Below are positions 5,531 through 5,798 of a DNA stretch of 5,798 nt, piece after piece. A program made the translations under genes and the position numbers. The stretch comes from Flavobacteriales bacterium UBA958. Lineage in GTDB: Bacteria > Bacteroidota > Bacteroidia > Flavobacteriales_D > Crocinitomicaceae. Under the pieces are notes generated by a model. That model saw nothing but the letters and a program-made list of their open reading frames with translations. It was not told where the DNA came from and searched no databases. Location: contig DBCM01000005.1 in assembly GCA_002293045.1 (NCBI GenBank), positions 1 to 5,798 of the forward strand, given 5' to 3'. How positions within the stretch are numbered: the first letter of the stretch is position 1; every line of letters begins with the position of its first letter.

Positions 5531-5538
5531 CAAAGATA
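5531..5538 (-). promoter_or_regulatory. Candidate -7 element for the SIMPL operon
   Basis: The minus strand reads TATCTTTG, an exact TAnnTTTG match, 22 bases before the preferred ATG at 5508. CTGAAC (plus-strand 5557-5562), a two-of-three match to the -33 TTG, lies 18 bases upstream, close to the usual spacing. Transcription would start near 5525, leaving about 16 bases of leader. Confidence 0.5.
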
Positions 5539-5627
5539 CAGGTTAACTCAAGTTAGGTTCAGTTTCGCTTGAATTTCATTTCATATTTATCGAGCTTCGG
5601 AGCGAAAAATCATCGCGCGTTAACTTT

Positions 5628-5798
5628 TTAATTCAAGCCTTTTTCTGCCAACGCAATTCCGGTGTAGTTGTTAGTTTGGTTCACCAATTCCTCTGGAGTT
5701 CCTGTGAATACAATCTTTCCACCGCCTTCACCACCTTCCGGACCAATATCGATCACATGGTCTGCGGTTTTAATAATGTCTAAATTGTGTTCAATCAC
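5628..5798 (-). CDS. uvrA: UvrA, excinuclease ABC subunit A, C-terminal 56 residues (5' part beyond window)
   Basis: UvrA is the damage-recognising ATPase of nucleotide excision repair; it loads UvrB on lesions in the cytoplasm. Only the end of the gene is present, from the right edge to the TAA at 5628-5630. The fragment starts VIEHNLDIIKTADHVIDIGP, which is the H-switch histidine and following D-x-G-P-E segment of the C-terminal nucleotide-binding domain, then EGGEGGGKIVFTGTPEELV, the nearly invariant glycine-rich stretch, and ends YTGIALAEKGLN. The similarity is strong enough to name the gene although only 6 per cent or so of a roughly 940-residue protein is visible. The reading frame is open throughout. 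It lies in the same direction as the SIMPL operon, 119 bp away, but the good -7 element in the spacer suggests the two are separate units. Confidence 0.96.
   Translation of the reverse strand: MIEHNLDIIKTADHVIDIGPEGGEGGGKIVFTGTPEELVNQTNNYTGIALAEKGLN

Noticed and set aside
5585..5625. Possible uvrA terminator around GAGCTTCGGAGC and the CGCGCG run
   Set aside because: Only a three-pair stem or mismatched arms can be formed, and no T-run follows on the minus strand at the right place.

Overview
The window most likely comes from the chromosome of a Bacteroidota bacterium (Flavobacteriia/Cytophagia-like). The reasons are moderate to low GC, starts without Shine-Dalgarno sequences, short leaders, several upstream octamers matching the Bacteroidota sigma-A -7 consensus TAnnTTTG, and secreted proteins or lipoproteins with short MK(K/T/H)-type signal peptides. 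It reads as an ordinary chromosomal segment. I see no mobile element, CRISPR array, tRNA or rRNA.

Layout: (1) 1-1239, minus strand: the N-terminal 413 residues of a catalase-peroxidase (KatG) with an apparent secretion signal. The gene runs off the left edge. (2) 1240-1420: a divergent spacer with two small palindromes and a good -7 element for katG. (3) 1421-2347, plus: a tocopherol-cyclase-like protein. (4) 2350-2985, minus: an atypical short-chain dehydrogenase/NAD(P)-binding protein, convergent with the previous gene and only 2 bp from it. (5) 3049-3531, plus: a MarR-family regulator, divergent from the NAD(P)-binding gene. The 63-bp spacer holds a 14-bp inverted repeat that overlaps a perfect -7 element. 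(6) 3569-4018, minus: a DUF1566/Lcl-type lipoprotein. (7) 4047-4781 and 4786-5508, minus: a two-gene unit of a SIMPL (DUF541, YggE-like) exported protein followed 4 bp later by an unrecognised lipoprotein. (8) 5628-5798, minus: the C-terminal 56 residues of UvrA, cut by the right edge.

How they may work together: KatG destroys peroxide, UvrA repairs DNA, SIMPL proteins have been tied to oxidative-stress tolerance, and the MarR/NAD(P)-oxidoreductase divergent pair is a common arrangement for inducible electrophile or redox responses. A stress-defence theme is therefore possible, but it is inference from neighbourhood only. The best supported regulatory prediction is that the MarR protein represses itself, and perhaps the divergent oxidoreductase, through the palindrome at 3026-3039. 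The least understood gene is the lipoprotein at 4047-4781.
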